Below are positions 25,856 through 34,680 of a stretch of DNA of 64,000 nucleotides, piece after piece (within the stretch, counting starts at the first letter, position 1; every line of letters begins with the position of its first letter). Source of the stretch: DATFVA01 sp963747755. Its GTDB lineage: Bacteria; Bacteroidota; Ignavibacteria; Ignavibacteriales; Ignavibacteriaceae. The notes under the pieces are model-generated. The model was not told the origin of the DNA. It made no database searches and was given only the letters and a program-made list of their open reading frames with translations. The stretch covers positions 62,001 through 126,000 of the forward strand of contig CAVVGK010000008.1 of the NCBI GenBank assembly GCA_963747755.1, given 5' to 3'. The translations under genes were made by a program, and so were the position numbers.

Positions 25856-26771
25856 CACAAAAATGTCTGAAACAATTAGAATAGATGGTCTGAAGAAATC
25901 CTACGGCGAAATTGAAGCTGTAAAAGGAATTTCTTTTGGAGTTAATAAAGGCGAGATGTTTGGACTGGTAGGTCCCGATGGTGCTGGCAAAACGACCTCC
26001 ATCCGGATGCTCTGCGGATTAATCGATCCTGATGAAGGTAGTGTGACCGTCCTTGGTGATAATATTAAAACCAATAAACGAAAGGTACAGAAGAAAATCG
26101 GGTATCTTTCGCAGAAGTTCAGTCTTTACGGCGACCTGACTGTTGATGAGAACATCGAGTTCTTCGCCGATATACACGGCGTTAAAAACTATAAGGAAAG
26201 GCGTGATGAACTGCTTGAGTTTACACGACTTACTCCATTCAGAACCAGGCTGGCCGATAATCTTTCGGGCGGAATGAAACAGAAGCTTGCCCTTGCCTGC
26301 AGCCTTATCCATAAGCCTGAAATTATTTTTCTCGATGAACCCACAACGGGAGTTGATCCTGTTTCAAGAAGGGATTTCTGGAAGATCCTTTCGAGCCTTA
26401 TAAAAGAAGGTATTACAATATTTATGTCAACTCCCTACCTCGATGAAGCAGAACGCTGCAACCGTGTTGCATTGATGAATAAAGGGGAAATAATAAGTAT
26501 AGATGAACCCCGGAAGATACGTGCATCAATTAATAAGGAAATTATCGAAATAGTTTCGCCGCAGGCCAGAAAGGCTTATAAGCTTGTACAGCAGAATATG
26601 GATTATGAGGTGCAGTTGTTCGGCGATAGGATAAATGTGGTGGCAGATGGTTACGAAAAGGACTATCCCCGGATAGCAGAGCTTCTGCAGCAAAGTGATG
26701 TAACGATCGAAAGTTCAAGAAGCATTCCTCCATCATTGGAAAATGTATTTATTCATTTGGTGAAAGATTGA
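25848..26771 (+). CDS. ABC exporter ATPase 1, counterpart of the N-terminal half of YbhF
   Basis: 307 residues from the ATG at 25848, which overlaps the adaptor stop; 25863 (MSETIRI) is an alternative. Walker A GPDGAGKTT (42-50), signature LSGGMKQ (139-145) and Walker B IIFLDE (159-164) are normal, but the H-loop histidine is replaced by proline (P196 in STPYLDEAE). E. coli YbhF is a fusion of two such domains and, as I recall its sequence, its first half also lacks this histidine. This protein should therefore pair with the next ATPase to form a heterodimer with one impaired ATP site. Confidence 0.9.
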   Translation: MDNTKMSETIRIDGLKKSYGEIEAVKGISFGVNKGEMFGLVGPDGAGKTTSIRMLCGLIDPDEGSVTVLGDNIKTNKRKVQKKIGYLSQKFSLYGDLTVDENIEFFADIHGVKNYKERRDELLEFTRLTPFRTRLADNLSGGMKQKLALACSLIHKPEIIFLDEPTTGVDPVSRRDFWKILSSLIKEGITIFMSTPYLDEAERCNRVALMNKGEIISIDEPRKIRASINKEIIEIVSPQARKAYKLVQQNMDYEVQLFGDRINVVADGYEKDYPRIAELLQQSDVTIESSRSIPPSLENVFIHLVKD

Positions 26772-26783
26772 TTTAATTAGTAA

Positions 26784-26804
26784 AGATGAACCGGCGGTTC
26801 ATCT
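26784..26804 (+). other. Perfect hairpin between the two ABC ATPase genes
   Basis: AGATGAACC (26784-26792), loop GGC and GGTTCATCT (26796-26804) make a 9-bp perfect stem in the 43-nt gap inside the operon. There is no T run after it. It could protect the upstream message or tune translation of the second ATPase, whose ATG is 11 nt further on. Confidence 0.5.
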
Positions 26805-26814
26805 GAATTGGATT

Positions 26815-27753
26815 ATGAACCAGGATCAGAAAAATAGAATTGAAGTTAAAGAGCTGACGAAACAGTTCGGAAAGTTCACCGCAGTAGATCATGTATCATT
26901 TACTGTGGAGAGGGGTGAAGTATTCGGATTTCTCGGAGCAAATGGTGCAGGTAAATCTACAACGATTAAAATGCTCTGCGGAATACTTGAACCTACATCA
27001 GGTGACGCCCTTGTTGCAGGCTATAGTGTTATGAATGAACCCGATAAAGTAAAAAGAAGCATCGGTTATATGTCGCAGAGGTTCTCCCTTTATAATGACC
27101 TGACCGTGGAAGAGAACATAAATTTCTTCGGTGGTGTTTATGGCCTGCGGGGTAATGCACTGCAGGAAAGGAAGAGATGGGTGCTTCAGATTGCAAACCT
27201 TGAAGGTCAGCAGAAACTTCTAACAGGCTCGCTGCCGGGTGGAATCAAACAGAGACTCGCGCTTGGTACAGCAGTAATTCACCGCCCCGGTATTGTCTTT
27301 CTTGATGAACCTACCAGCGGTGTCGATCCAATTTCCCGTAGAAACTTCTGGGAGCTTATAAATGACCTTTCAGGTGAAGGAACAACTGTGCTTGTTACTA
27401 CACATTACCTCGAGGAGGCTGAGTACTGCAATAATATTATTCTTATAAATGCCGGCAGACTGATAGCCGAAGGCACCTCGAAGGTTCTGAAAACGGAATA
27501 CATAAAGAACCCTATTTTTGAAATTGAATGCGACAGAGTGGTCGATGCGCTTGAGTTGATGGAGAAACAGGATTTTGTAAGCGAGACATCGATCTTCGGT
27601 AACCAGATCCACCTCATCGTAAATGACAAGTTTGAAAACAAGGAGCAGGTTGCATCGCTTCTTAACAGGAATGGAATCAATGTGAAGCGAATTGATCAGA
27701 TTGTTCCGACATTGGAAGATGTGTTCATCCATCTTCTGGAAAGCAAGAAGTAA
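26815..27753 (+). CDS. ABC exporter ATPase 2, counterpart of the C-terminal half of YbhF
   Basis: 312 residues. Walker A GANGAGKST (41-49), Walker B GIVFLDEP and the H-loop histidine (H197 in TTHYLEEAEYC) are intact, while the signature is LPGGIKQ (140-146), with Pro in place of the usual Ser. The altered signature and the missing histidine of ATPase 1 would fall in the same composite site. E. coli YbhF has a similar unusual signature in its second half. The partner permeases are the two genes that follow. Confidence 0.9.
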   Translation: MNQDQKNRIEVKELTKQFGKFTAVDHVSFTVERGEVFGFLGANGAGKSTTIKMLCGILEPTSGDALVAGYSVMNEPDKVKRSIGYMSQRFSLYNDLTVEENINFFGGVYGLRGNALQERKRWVLQIANLEGQQKLLTGSLPGGIKQRLALGTAVIHRPGIVFLDEPTSGVDPISRRNFWELINDLSGEGTTVLVTTHYLEEAEYCNNIILINAGRLIAEGTSKVLKTEYIKNPIFEIECDRVVDALELMEKQDFVSETSIFGNQIHLIVNDKFENKEQVASLLNRNGINVKRIDQIVPTLEDVFIHLLESKK

Positions 27754-27757
27754 AAAA

Positions 27758-28888
27758 GTGCTGACACGAATACTTGCCATATCAAAAAAAGAAGTGCGGC
27801 AGCTGATGCGCGATAAGAGAATGCTGTACGTTCTTTTTGTGTTCCCATTTGTCCTCCTTATCCTTTTCGGCTATGCTATTAACTTCGATGTCCATCATAT
27901 TAAGCTGGGTGTATACGACAGGGATAATTCTGAACTAACAAGGGATTACCTTAACCGACTTACCAGCTCAAATTACTTTGATCTTGTTAGTCACCTGCAG
28001 TCCGAAGAACAGATAAGAACCACGCTTGACCGCGGCGATGCGCAGGTTGTATTGGTATTCCCCCAGGATTTCACTCAGAATATTTACTCCGGTAAGCAGG
28101 TGAACTTACAAATCCTGGTTGCGGGAGTAGATGCCAATACCGCCTCCGTAATTATGAATTATATGAGAGCAGCATCTGCAACTTTTTCTGAAAAGCTTAA
28201 TAATGAATTGCTCAGGGTAAGGGGAAGGAAGGTCTCAATTCCCATTGATCTTGAACCAAGGTTTCTGTACAACCCCGAACTTAACTCTACGAGATACCTG
28301 GTTCCGGGACTGATAGCAATGATCCTTATAATGACCGCAGTAATCTCAATAGCACTCTCAATAGTCAGAGAGAAAGAAAGAGGAACAATGGAACAGATAA
28401 ATGTCTCCCCTCTGTCCTCTGTTGAACTACTCCTGGGTAAAACAATCCCCTATACAATAATAGCCCTGGTCGTGGCCTCCCTGATTCTTTTTGCAGGATA
28501 CCTCCTGTTTGACGTTACCATAAGAGGAAGCATCCTGCTGCTGTTTATTTCAACTTTTATATTCCTGTTCGCTTCACTCAACCTTGGTATACTCATTTCA
28601 ACTATATCTGACTCCCAGCAGGTGGCGTTTCAGATTGCAGCCCTTATCTCGCTTCTCCCTTCTTTCCTTTTATCGGGCTTCGTATTCCCTATTGAAAGTA
28701 TGCCGCCCGTAATACAGATCTTTACGAACATTACTCCTGTGAAGTTCTACATTGTGGTGCTGCGTGATATCCTGCTGAAGGGAGTAGGACTGGAGGCTTT
28801 CTGGGATCAGCTGATATACCTGGTGATTTTTTCGGTGTTCTTCCTGGGACTGGCAGCTATTATAAACCGTAAGAGTAAGACCATATAG
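27758..28888 (+). CDS. ABC-2 family exporter permease 1 (YbhS/YbhR-like)
   Basis: 376 residues from a GTG at 27758, four bases after the ATPase stop; this gives the same length as permease 2, whereas an upstream in-frame ATG (27692) would overlap the ATPase by 60 bases. One N-terminal membrane segment (MLYVLFVFPFVLLILFGYA) is followed by a large periplasmic domain (about 35-175) and five C-terminal segments (PGLIAMILIMTAVISIALSI onward). The LSGFVFPIESMPPVIQ block before the last helices is typical of ABC-2 drug or lipid exporters. It pairs with the next gene. Confidence 0.88.
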   Translation: MLTRILAISKKEVRQLMRDKRMLYVLFVFPFVLLILFGYAINFDVHHIKLGVYDRDNSELTRDYLNRLTSSNYFDLVSHLQSEEQIRTTLDRGDAQVVLVFPQDFTQNIYSGKQVNLQILVAGVDANTASVIMNYMRAASATFSEKLNNELLRVRGRKVSIPIDLEPRFLYNPELNSTRYLVPGLIAMILIMTAVISIALSIVREKERGTMEQINVSPLSSVELLLGKTIPYTIIALVVASLILFAGYLLFDVTIRGSILLLFISTFIFLFASLNLGILISTISDSQQVAFQIAALISLLPSFLLSGFVFPIESMPPVIQIFTNITPVKFYIVVLRDILLKGVGLEAFWDQLIYLVIFSVFFLGLAAIINRKSKTI

Positions 28889-28895
28889 GCAGTAT

Positions 28896-30026
28896 ATGAA
28901 GATTATATTAACCATAATCGTAAAAGAATTCCTTCAGCTCAGGCGCGATCCGAGATTGTTCGGTATCATATTCATAGCACCGGTGATTCAGCTTATATTA
29001 CTCGGTTACGCTGCCAACCTTGATATAAATAATGTTCATACGGTTGTTTATGACCAGGATAAAACCGTATCAAGCAGGGATTTTATAGAGAAGTTTCAAA
29101 GTTCGGGGTACTTTATCATTGATCATTCAGCTAACAGCTATGATGACGTAATGAATTATATAAATAAAGGCAATGCACTATGGGCTTTGGTGATTCCAAA
29201 AGACTTTGAAAAGAAACTGCAGCGCAGTGAACAGGCCGAGGTTCAGACGCTCTTCGATGGTTCGGACGGCAATAAGGCATCAATAGCTTTTGGATATGTT
29301 ACCGGGGTGGTATCAAACTACTCTCAGAATATCCTTTTGAAGGCGATGAATAAATCCGGCAGACAATCGTTCGCCGCAGTTAATATAAATCCCGAAATCA
29401 GGGTATGGTATAACCCTGACCTTAAAACCAGAGTATTTATGCTTCCCGGAATAATGGGATTGCTGCTGACAATTATCACTACTTCGCTTATGGCAATGGC
29501 AATTGTAAAGGAAAGGGAAATCGGTACGCTTGAGCAGATAATTGTAACTCCCATTAACCCTGCACAGCTCATAATAGGGAAGACTATCCCATTCATCGTC
29601 TTTGGATTCATAGATGTACTTATCGTAACCGTCGTCATTGTCTACTGGTTCGGTATTCCTATTAGGGGCGACTTCTTCTTCCTGATGCTTGCCTCGTTTA
29701 TCTATGTGCTTTCTTCACTTGGATTAGGATTGTTCATTTCAACGGTATCAAGAACCCAGCAGCAGGCTATGATGGTGGCGATGTTCGGAGTACTTCTGCC
29801 GATGAACTTCCTGTCAGGTTTTGCTTTTCCGATAGAGAATATGCCCGGATGGATTCAGCCGATTACATACCTGATCCCGTTAAGATATTATATTACAATT
29901 TTAAGAGGCGTTATCCTGAAAGGCGACGGGTTCTTCCAGCTTATTCCTGAAACCGCCGCACTCCTTGGAATAGGGATATTCATCCTTGCGGCCAGTTCAT
30001 TAAGGTTCAGAAAAAGACTGGAATAA
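28896..30026 (+). CDS. ABC-2 family exporter permease 2 (YbhR/YbhS-like)
   Basis: 376 residues, 7 nt after permease 1 and of the same architecture: an N-terminal helix (LFGIIFIAPVIQLILLGYA), a periplasmic domain (about 40-175) and C-terminal helices with LPGIMGLLLTIITTSLMAMA and LSGFAFPIENMPGWIQPITY. Together the two permeases form a heterodimeric channel. The five transport genes match the ybhGFSR exporter, which in E. coli affects sensitivity to cefoperazone and chloramphenicol and has been linked to cation export. The natural substrate here is unknown. Confidence 0.88.
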   Translation: MKIILTIIVKEFLQLRRDPRLFGIIFIAPVIQLILLGYAANLDINNVHTVVYDQDKTVSSRDFIEKFQSSGYFIIDHSANSYDDVMNYINKGNALWALVIPKDFEKKLQRSEQAEVQTLFDGSDGNKASIAFGYVTGVVSNYSQNILLKAMNKSGRQSFAAVNINPEIRVWYNPDLKTRVFMLPGIMGLLLTIITTSLMAMAIVKEREIGTLEQIIVTPINPAQLIIGKTIPFIVFGFIDVLIVTVVIVYWFGIPIRGDFFFLMLASFIYVLSSLGLGLFISTVSRTQQQAMMVAMFGVLLPMNFLSGFAFPIENMPGWIQPITYLIPLRYYITILRGVILKGDGFFQLIPETAALLGIGIFILAASSLRFRKRLE

Positions 30027-30029
30027 AAA

Positions 30030-30061
30030 AATCCGGAGCCTGCGGAAACAAACTCCGGATT
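30030..30061. terminator. Bidirectional terminator between the ABC operon and the convergent lipoprotein gene
   Basis: AATCCGGAG (30030-30038) and CTCCGGATT (30053-30061) form a perfect 9-bp stem with a 14-nt loop. On the minus strand it is followed by a run of seven T residues, making a good intrinsic terminator for the lipoprotein gene; on the plus strand the stem stands just after the last exporter gene. Confidence 0.75.
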
Positions 30062-30085
30062 GAGTGTGGGGATGTTATCTATATG

Positions 30086-31015
30086 TTACTGCTGAACATT
30101 TAACAAAACACTATCGCCGTTATGCATTACAAACTTCAGATCCCTGTTTTCATGCTGCACATCGTTTTTATCAACCTGTGAAACCACGCATACAAGCTTC
30201 TCTGCTCCGGTTCTGTTTATAAGCTCCTGTATCGTAGAAGATGCAATTGTATATGTACCTGGATTATGATCAAGAAGTATGAAGACGGGATCTCCCATCG
30301 GAGGAAGCTGCATCGGCGGATGCATTCCTGCACCATGACGCGGACCGGGTTCCGGAGGCTGCGGTGGACGACAGGGCATTAGTCTTATCGCAACCGGATC
30401 TTCAGCTGTTCCGCCCGACCATTCAAGCGTAAGGTCGTTAGCCGGGTTGATCACTGAATCCTCTTCAGGATTGTTAACCTTTATAAGTTCCTGAGGGGCT
30501 GTTAATGTAAAGTTTAAAGGAGAAAAATTTCCTGATCCGGATATTTCAAATTCATAATCTGCACCGGGAACAAAATCAAGATGTCCGTCATCAAAGAAAC
30601 GGGGATATAAAGAATAGAATACTCCTCCGTCAGGTCCCGTTCTTTTTTCCAGCTGAATCTGGTTGCTGTTATAGTTAATGAAAATAGTACCAACATCAAT
30701 GCCGCTTCTTAAAAACGGACGCTGATGAACAGTATCACCGAACACTACAGCCATAGCATGTCCGTTTACTTCATCATTCCACCTGATCGGTCCGAATAAC
30801 TCGTTCCATCCAAGTTCAAACACACCGTCACAGTCGCGCATCGGCACGCCTTCGGCATTCAGAATTCCCATATCGGATTCCACTACCGAAGATTTATTCA
30901 ATTGATCTGTTGTTTGCTGGTTATCATTAGGAGAGGTACTGTTGGAACATCCGGTTATGAAGAGCGGGAGGCAGATGCCGGTGATTATAAAAAGTACTTT
31001 CATTATTCTCATCAT
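30086..31015 (-). CDS. Lipoprotein of unknown function
   Basis: 309 residues (possible internal start at MKVLF, residue 6). A lipobox (LFITGC) puts the mature N-terminus at Cys 23. Residues 35-150 contain Asp/Gly/Asn-rich stretches; NPANDLTLEWSGG (about 193-205) recalls the start of an Ig-like or fibronectin strand set. A Pro/His/Met-rich insert (CRPPQPPEPGPRHGAGMHPP and onward) interrupts the C-terminal half and could bind metal, which is a guess. An AAGGAG site stands before the ATG and a terminator after the gene, so it is a single-gene transcript. No family recognised. Confidence 0.7.
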   Translation of the reverse strand: MMRIMKVLFIITGICLPLFITGCSNSTSPNDNQQTTDQLNKSSVVESDMGILNAEGVPMRDCDGVFELGWNELFGPIRWNDEVNGHAMAVVFGDTVHQRPFLRSGIDVGTIFINYNSNQIQLEKRTGPDGGVFYSLYPRFFDDGHLDFVPGADYEFEISGSGNFSPLNFTLTAPQELIKVNNPEEDSVINPANDLTLEWSGGTAEDPVAIRLMPCRPPQPPEPGPRHGAGMHPPMQLPPMGDPVFILLDHNPGTYTIASSTIQELINRTGAEKLVCVVSQVDKNDVQHENRDLKFVMHNGDSVLLNVQQ

Positions 31016-31066
31016 AAGATTCTCCTTCTATTTAGTTTATAATTTACTCATTCTTTGGTTTAAATA

Positions 31067-31098
31067 TTAGAACCCGGTTCTGTTGTTTTTTATATTTG
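31067..31098 (+). promoter_or_regulatory. Predicted promoter of the thioesterase gene
   Basis: TATATTTG (31091-31098) is an exact TAnnTTTG match, preceded after 18 nt by TTAGAA (31067-31072), a weak -35 box. Transcription from about 31105 would exclude the upstream TTG at 31096 and supports the ATG at 31126. Confidence 0.4.
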
Positions 31099-31125
31099 AG
31101 TTCAAAGAAAGACCAAAGGTTTAAA

Positions 31126-31569
31126 ATGAGCAGAATAAAATTAGCAATGCCTGAAAAATTTGAATTTTCTACGAATATCGCTGTCCGGATTACCGATCTC
31201 AACTACGGCAGCCACCTTGGAAACGATGCTCTTCTCTCTTTGATACACGAAGCAAGGGTTCAATACCTGGCTGAAATCAGCCTTACCGAACTGGATGCGG
31301 GAGGCTGCGGAATTATTATGACAGATTCTGTAATCTTGTATAAATTACAGGTTCAATATGGTGATATACTCACTTTCGGAATTTCTGTTGATGATATTAC
31401 CGCCACAGGCTGCGATTTCTTCTACGAGGTGACTAACGCAAAAACCTCAAAGACTACCGCACTTGCCAAAACAGGCATTGCCTTTTTTGACTACCAGGCT
31501 AAAAAGATTTCTCCCGTACCGGATATATTTCTGGAGAAAGTAAACGCTCTGAAATCCCGCCAGACATAG
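31126..31569 (+). CDS. Hotdog-fold acyl-CoA thioesterase (4HBT family)
   Basis: 147 residues from the ATG at 31126. The hotdog pattern is clear: VRITDLNYGSHLGNDALLSL, a 4HBT signature with the Asp/Asn-Tyr-Gly-His region, then IHEARVQYLAE and the strand ILYKLQVQYGDILTFGISV. Likely hydrolyses an acyl-CoA or acyl-carrier thioester in the cytoplasm; chain preference cannot be read from sequence. Single gene flanked by repeats. The family call is firm, the substrate open. Confidence 0.85.
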   Translation: MSRIKLAMPEKFEFSTNIAVRITDLNYGSHLGNDALLSLIHEARVQYLAEISLTELDAGGCGIIMTDSVILYKLQVQYGDILTFGISVDDITATGCDFFYEVTNAKTSKTTALAKTGIAFFDYQAKKISPVPDIFLEKVNALKSRQT

Positions 31570-32180
31570 CAAACTTTGCCGTCGTGTTTTAACCCACGGG
31601 ACAAAGGGGATCCAACATACTGGTTATGCCATCCTGGTTTAACCCACGGAACTTCAGGGATCCAACATACTGGTTATTGCCGTCCGGTTTTAACCAAAAG
31701 TCCCCAATAAGGAAATACCATACTTTGCCGTCCGGTTTTAACCGACGGGTAAAGATAAATGAAATAACATATTGGCTTTAGCCACATTTCCTTTTGAAGT
31801 TGCGATCGATCTTGCCTGAATGTGGCTAAAGCCGGTGTGTTATTTAGTATTACTATGACCCGTCAGTTAAAACTGACGGCAATATAGTTGGAACTTCAGT
31901 CGGTTAAAACCGGACGACAAAGTGTCAGTTCCTTTCGACTTTTTTTACTGTCTATTTTATACAGGCAGGCCTGCAATAGGCCTGTTGGAGGCCTGAGCGA
32001 AGGCGGGTTGAGGGCGACCCTGATTGCCGTCGAATTCAATCGACGGTAATGATAAATGATAGAATACCCAGGCTTTAGCCATTGATCATTTAACTTTAGA
32101 TCATGAGAAATCCTAACCGCTGAAGGCAAATTCAGAAAGCTCACAGTCGGCCTTATAAACATTCCCTATATTCCCCATAT
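31570..32180. other. Repeat-rich intergenic region
   Basis: About 610 bases without a supportable gene. It holds at least four copies of the motif GCCGT-(C)-GGTTTTAACC in forward orientation (from about 31580, 31645, 31678 and 31727), one complete two-armed element (31727-31880), and further pieces at 31897-31917 and 32028-32046 (CCGTCGAATTCAATCGACGG). A putative ORF here (31896-32162, minus) is composed of repeats and is not accepted as a gene. Confidence 0.6.
31727..31880. repeat. Composite inverted element (REP/BIME- or MITE-like)
   Basis: A 154-bp element in which two palindromic modules face each other. Left arm: GCCGTCCGGTTTTAACCGAC..., ATAACA, then GGCTTTAGCCACATT (31774-31788). Right arm: AATGTGGCTAAAGCC (31819-31833), TGTTAT, then CCGTCAGTT-AA-AACTGACGG (31860-31879). 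The inner arms are a perfect 15-bp inverted repeat around 30 nt. Half-elements with the same order occur elsewhere in the window. The arrangement is like a BIME made of two REP units or a small non-autonomous transposable element. Confidence 0.65.
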
Positions 32181-33185
32181 ATGTCCACAATAATTTTTAT
32201 CGCATCTGCACTCGTAATAGGGTTTGTTGGGACTAAAATGGCTGGTTTTGCCGATGAGCTGGCGGACCGCACAGGACTCGGTGAAGCCATTGTCGGAGCT
32301 ATACTCCTTGGTGCAAGTACATCTATTCCGGGAATAACCGCCTCTGTAGTTTCCGCCATCGACGGGTTTCCTTCAATGTCGCTCTCAAATGCTTTCGGAG
32401 GAATTGCCGCACAGACGGCTTTTCTTGCGATTGCCGATATAGCTTACCGTAAGATCAACCTTGAACACGCCGCTGCATCGGTGGAGAATATGATGCAGGG
32501 CTCATTATTAATTGCTCTGCTCGGAATTCTCTTTCTTGCACTCTCGGGTCCCCAGATCAGCTTCTGGGGAATACACCCTGTAACGCCGATCCTTCTGTTG
32601 GCCTACGTCGGAGGAATGAGACTCATATATAAGAGCAGGAAAAACCCCATGTGGTTCCCCAGAAAAACTGAGGAAACGAGGATGGATATTCCGGATGAGA
32701 ACAATAAAGAGAAATCTTTGTCTCGTATGTGGATCAGCTTTTTAATTTCTGCTGCCCTTATTATCGCAGCTGGATGGTTCCTGACGAAATCGGCTGAAGA
32801 CATTACCGAAAACGCAGGCCTTAATCATAGCTTCGTAGGTGCTGTATTAATCGCCATCAGCACTTCCCTCCCGGAGCTTGTAACATCTGTGGCGGCTGTG
32901 AGACGAGGTGCTCTTACCCTGGCCGTTGGCGGAGTCCTCGGCGGAAATGTTTTTGATACTCTCTTTGCGGCAATTGCAGATATAGCCTACCGTAAAGGAT
33001 CTATTTACGGGGCAGCAACAAGCAAGGAGTTTATTATAATAGGAGCAGCAGTAACAATGACCTCAGTGCTTCTCCTGGGACTTTTAAGGAGGGAAAAGAA
33101 GGGATTTGCTAATATAGGTTTTGAAAGCACCCTCATAATAATAATTTACCTTGTTTCCGTCCTGCTTATTAGTTTCAATCAATAG
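32181..33185 (+). CDS. CaCA-superfamily sodium/calcium exchanger-like protein with altered first alpha repeat
   Basis: 334 residues, about ten membrane segments in two inverted halves joined by a charged loop (about 150-182). The second alpha repeat is normal (ISTSLPELVTSV with E232, then GGNVFD). The first reads GASTSIPGITASVV: glycine (G51) stands where the ion-binding glutamate of the family normally is, and the following SNAFGG is also changed. Exchangers of this family (YrbG type) move calcium out against sodium or protons; loss of one acidic ligand may alter ion choice or stoichiometry. It starts just after the repeat-rich gap, without an obvious promoter. Confidence 0.82.
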   Translation: MSTIIFIASALVIGFVGTKMAGFADELADRTGLGEAIVGAILLGASTSIPGITASVVSAIDGFPSMSLSNAFGGIAAQTAFLAIADIAYRKINLEHAAASVENMMQGSLLIALLGILFLALSGPQISFWGIHPVTPILLLAYVGGMRLIYKSRKNPMWFPRKTEETRMDIPDENNKEKSLSRMWISFLISAALIIAAGWFLTKSAEDITENAGLNHSFVGAVLIAISTSLPELVTSVAAVRRGALTLAVGGVLGGNVFDTLFAAIADIAYRKGSIYGAATSKEFIIIGAAVTMTSVLLLGLLRREKKGFANIGFESTLIIIIYLVSVLLISFNQ

Positions 33186-33252
33186 GATTTTTGAACTCCC
33201 GCAAAAAGTTTTATGTTACAGTTGTATACTATCAGTTTTACCAGGAATTTAA

Positions 33253-34599
33253 ATGAAAATAACCAATCCTGAACCGCCTATTGAAAAACTCATACGCCCG
33301 TTCAAGGAATTCACGCGGGCCGAAGCATCGAGTGGAATATTATTAATAATATGTACAATTATAGCTCTCATATGGGCAAATACCGGGTTTTCGGAATCAT
33401 ACTTTCATCTTTGGCACACTAAAATCTCGGTAGGAGTTGATAATTTTAAGCTTGATTACAGTCTACATCACTGGATAAATGACGGCCTCATGGCAGTGTT
33501 CTTTTTCGTGGTTGGACTCGAAATAAAGCGCGAATTTCTCGTGGGCGAACTCTCAACAGCCCGCCAGGCAATCCTCCCTGTGGCTGCAGCGTTGGGCGGG
33601 ATGGTCATTCCGGCCCTGATTTACATTGTCTTTAATGCAGGCGGAACTGGTGAACATGGCTGGGGAATCCCGATGGCTACCGACATCGCATTTGTCATTG
33701 GTTTAATGGCGCTCCTTGGTTCAAATGTTCCGGTAAACTTAAAAATATTTATTACAGCGCTTGCAATTGCAGATGACATCGGCGCAGTACTGGTTATAGC
33801 GTTCTTTTATACAGCGGGGTTGTCAATCACAGCCCTGGCTTTTGCTACCGGTATATTTATTATCCTGTTCATTGCAAACCGTCTGGGTGTAAGAAACCTG
33901 CTTTTTTATATAATCTTTGGCCTCGCTTTATGGCTGGCATTCCTTCTGTCAGGCATTCACGCTACAGTGGCAGGAGTTCTTCTGGCATTTGTGGTTCCTG
34001 CAACCTCAAGGTATAATACAAAGGATTTCCTCGTTAACGGGAAGGAGCTGCTTGACGAATTTGACCGCGAGGGAGAAGAGGGTCCTAACGTTCTTGCAAA
34101 TGAAGAAAGGCAGAATATAGTTCAGACGCTTGAAAGCACCTGCGCAAAAGTATTGACCCCTCTTCAAAGATTTGAGCATTCACTTAATCCCTGGGTATCT
34201 TTTTTCATTATGCCTGTATTCGCACTGGCAAATGCGGGGGTTCCGCTGCAGGAAGATTTCTTTGAATCGCTCGTGAATGAAGTCAGTCTTGGAATTATAG
34301 CCGGTTTATTCATCGGTAAACAGGTAGGGATATTTATCTTCTCCTGGCTGGCAGTTAAACTGAACATCGCCAGCCTTCCTTCAAAGGTTAATTGGAAACA
34401 TATATACGGAGCCGGCATACTTGCCGGAATAGGTTTCACAATGTCGTTGTTCATCACTAACCTGGCCTTTACTTCCGAAGATCTGACGAACATTGCCAAG
34501 GTGGGTATTCTTACGGCATCTCTGATATCAGGCATAACCGGCTACCTTGTGCTCAGGTTTTCGGGAACAAAAAAAGTTACTAAAGAAAATGCGATATGA
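33253..34599 (+). CDS. nhaA: NhaA-type Na+/H+ antiporter
   Basis: 448 residues with about 12 membrane segments. The key residues are present: D144 in MATDIAFVIG (E. coli D133) and the ion-binding pair D174-D175 in LAIADDIGAVL (E. coli D163-D164). An extra hydrophilic insert at about 255-300 (DEFDREGEEGPNVLANEE) is longer than in E. coli, as in other FCB members. Expels sodium in exchange for protons at the inner membrane. With the preceding CaCA-like gene it makes a small cation-homeostasis group, 67 nt apart. Confidence 0.95.
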   Translation: MKITNPEPPIEKLIRPFKEFTRAEASSGILLIICTIIALIWANTGFSESYFHLWHTKISVGVDNFKLDYSLHHWINDGLMAVFFFVVGLEIKREFLVGELSTARQAILPVAAALGGMVIPALIYIVFNAGGTGEHGWGIPMATDIAFVIGLMALLGSNVPVNLKIFITALAIADDIGAVLVIAFFYTAGLSITALAFATGIFIILFIANRLGVRNLLFYIIFGLALWLAFLLSGIHATVAGVLLAFVVPATSRYNTKDFLVNGKELLDEFDREGEEGPNVLANEERQNIVQTLESTCAKVLTPLQRFEHSLNPWVSFFIMPVFALANAGVPLQEDFFESLVNEVSLGIIAGLFIGKQVGIFIFSWLAVKLNIASLPSKVNWKHIYGAGILAGIGFTMSLFITNLAFTSEDLTNIAKVGILTASLISGITGYLVLRFSGTKKVTKENAI

Positions 34600-34680
34600 T
34601 ATGAACTATAAAATCAGACTCCCTTATTTATTATTTTAGAAGATGAACTTAATATTAATTCTGAAATCATGGGAGCAATA

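Noticed and set aside
27370..27780. 136-residue open frame on the minus strand
   Set aside because: Antisense to the end of the second ABC ATPase gene, whose family motifs are unambiguous.
31896..32162. 88-residue open frame on the minus strand
   Set aside because: It is built from the palindromic intergenic repeats and has no recognisable protein features.
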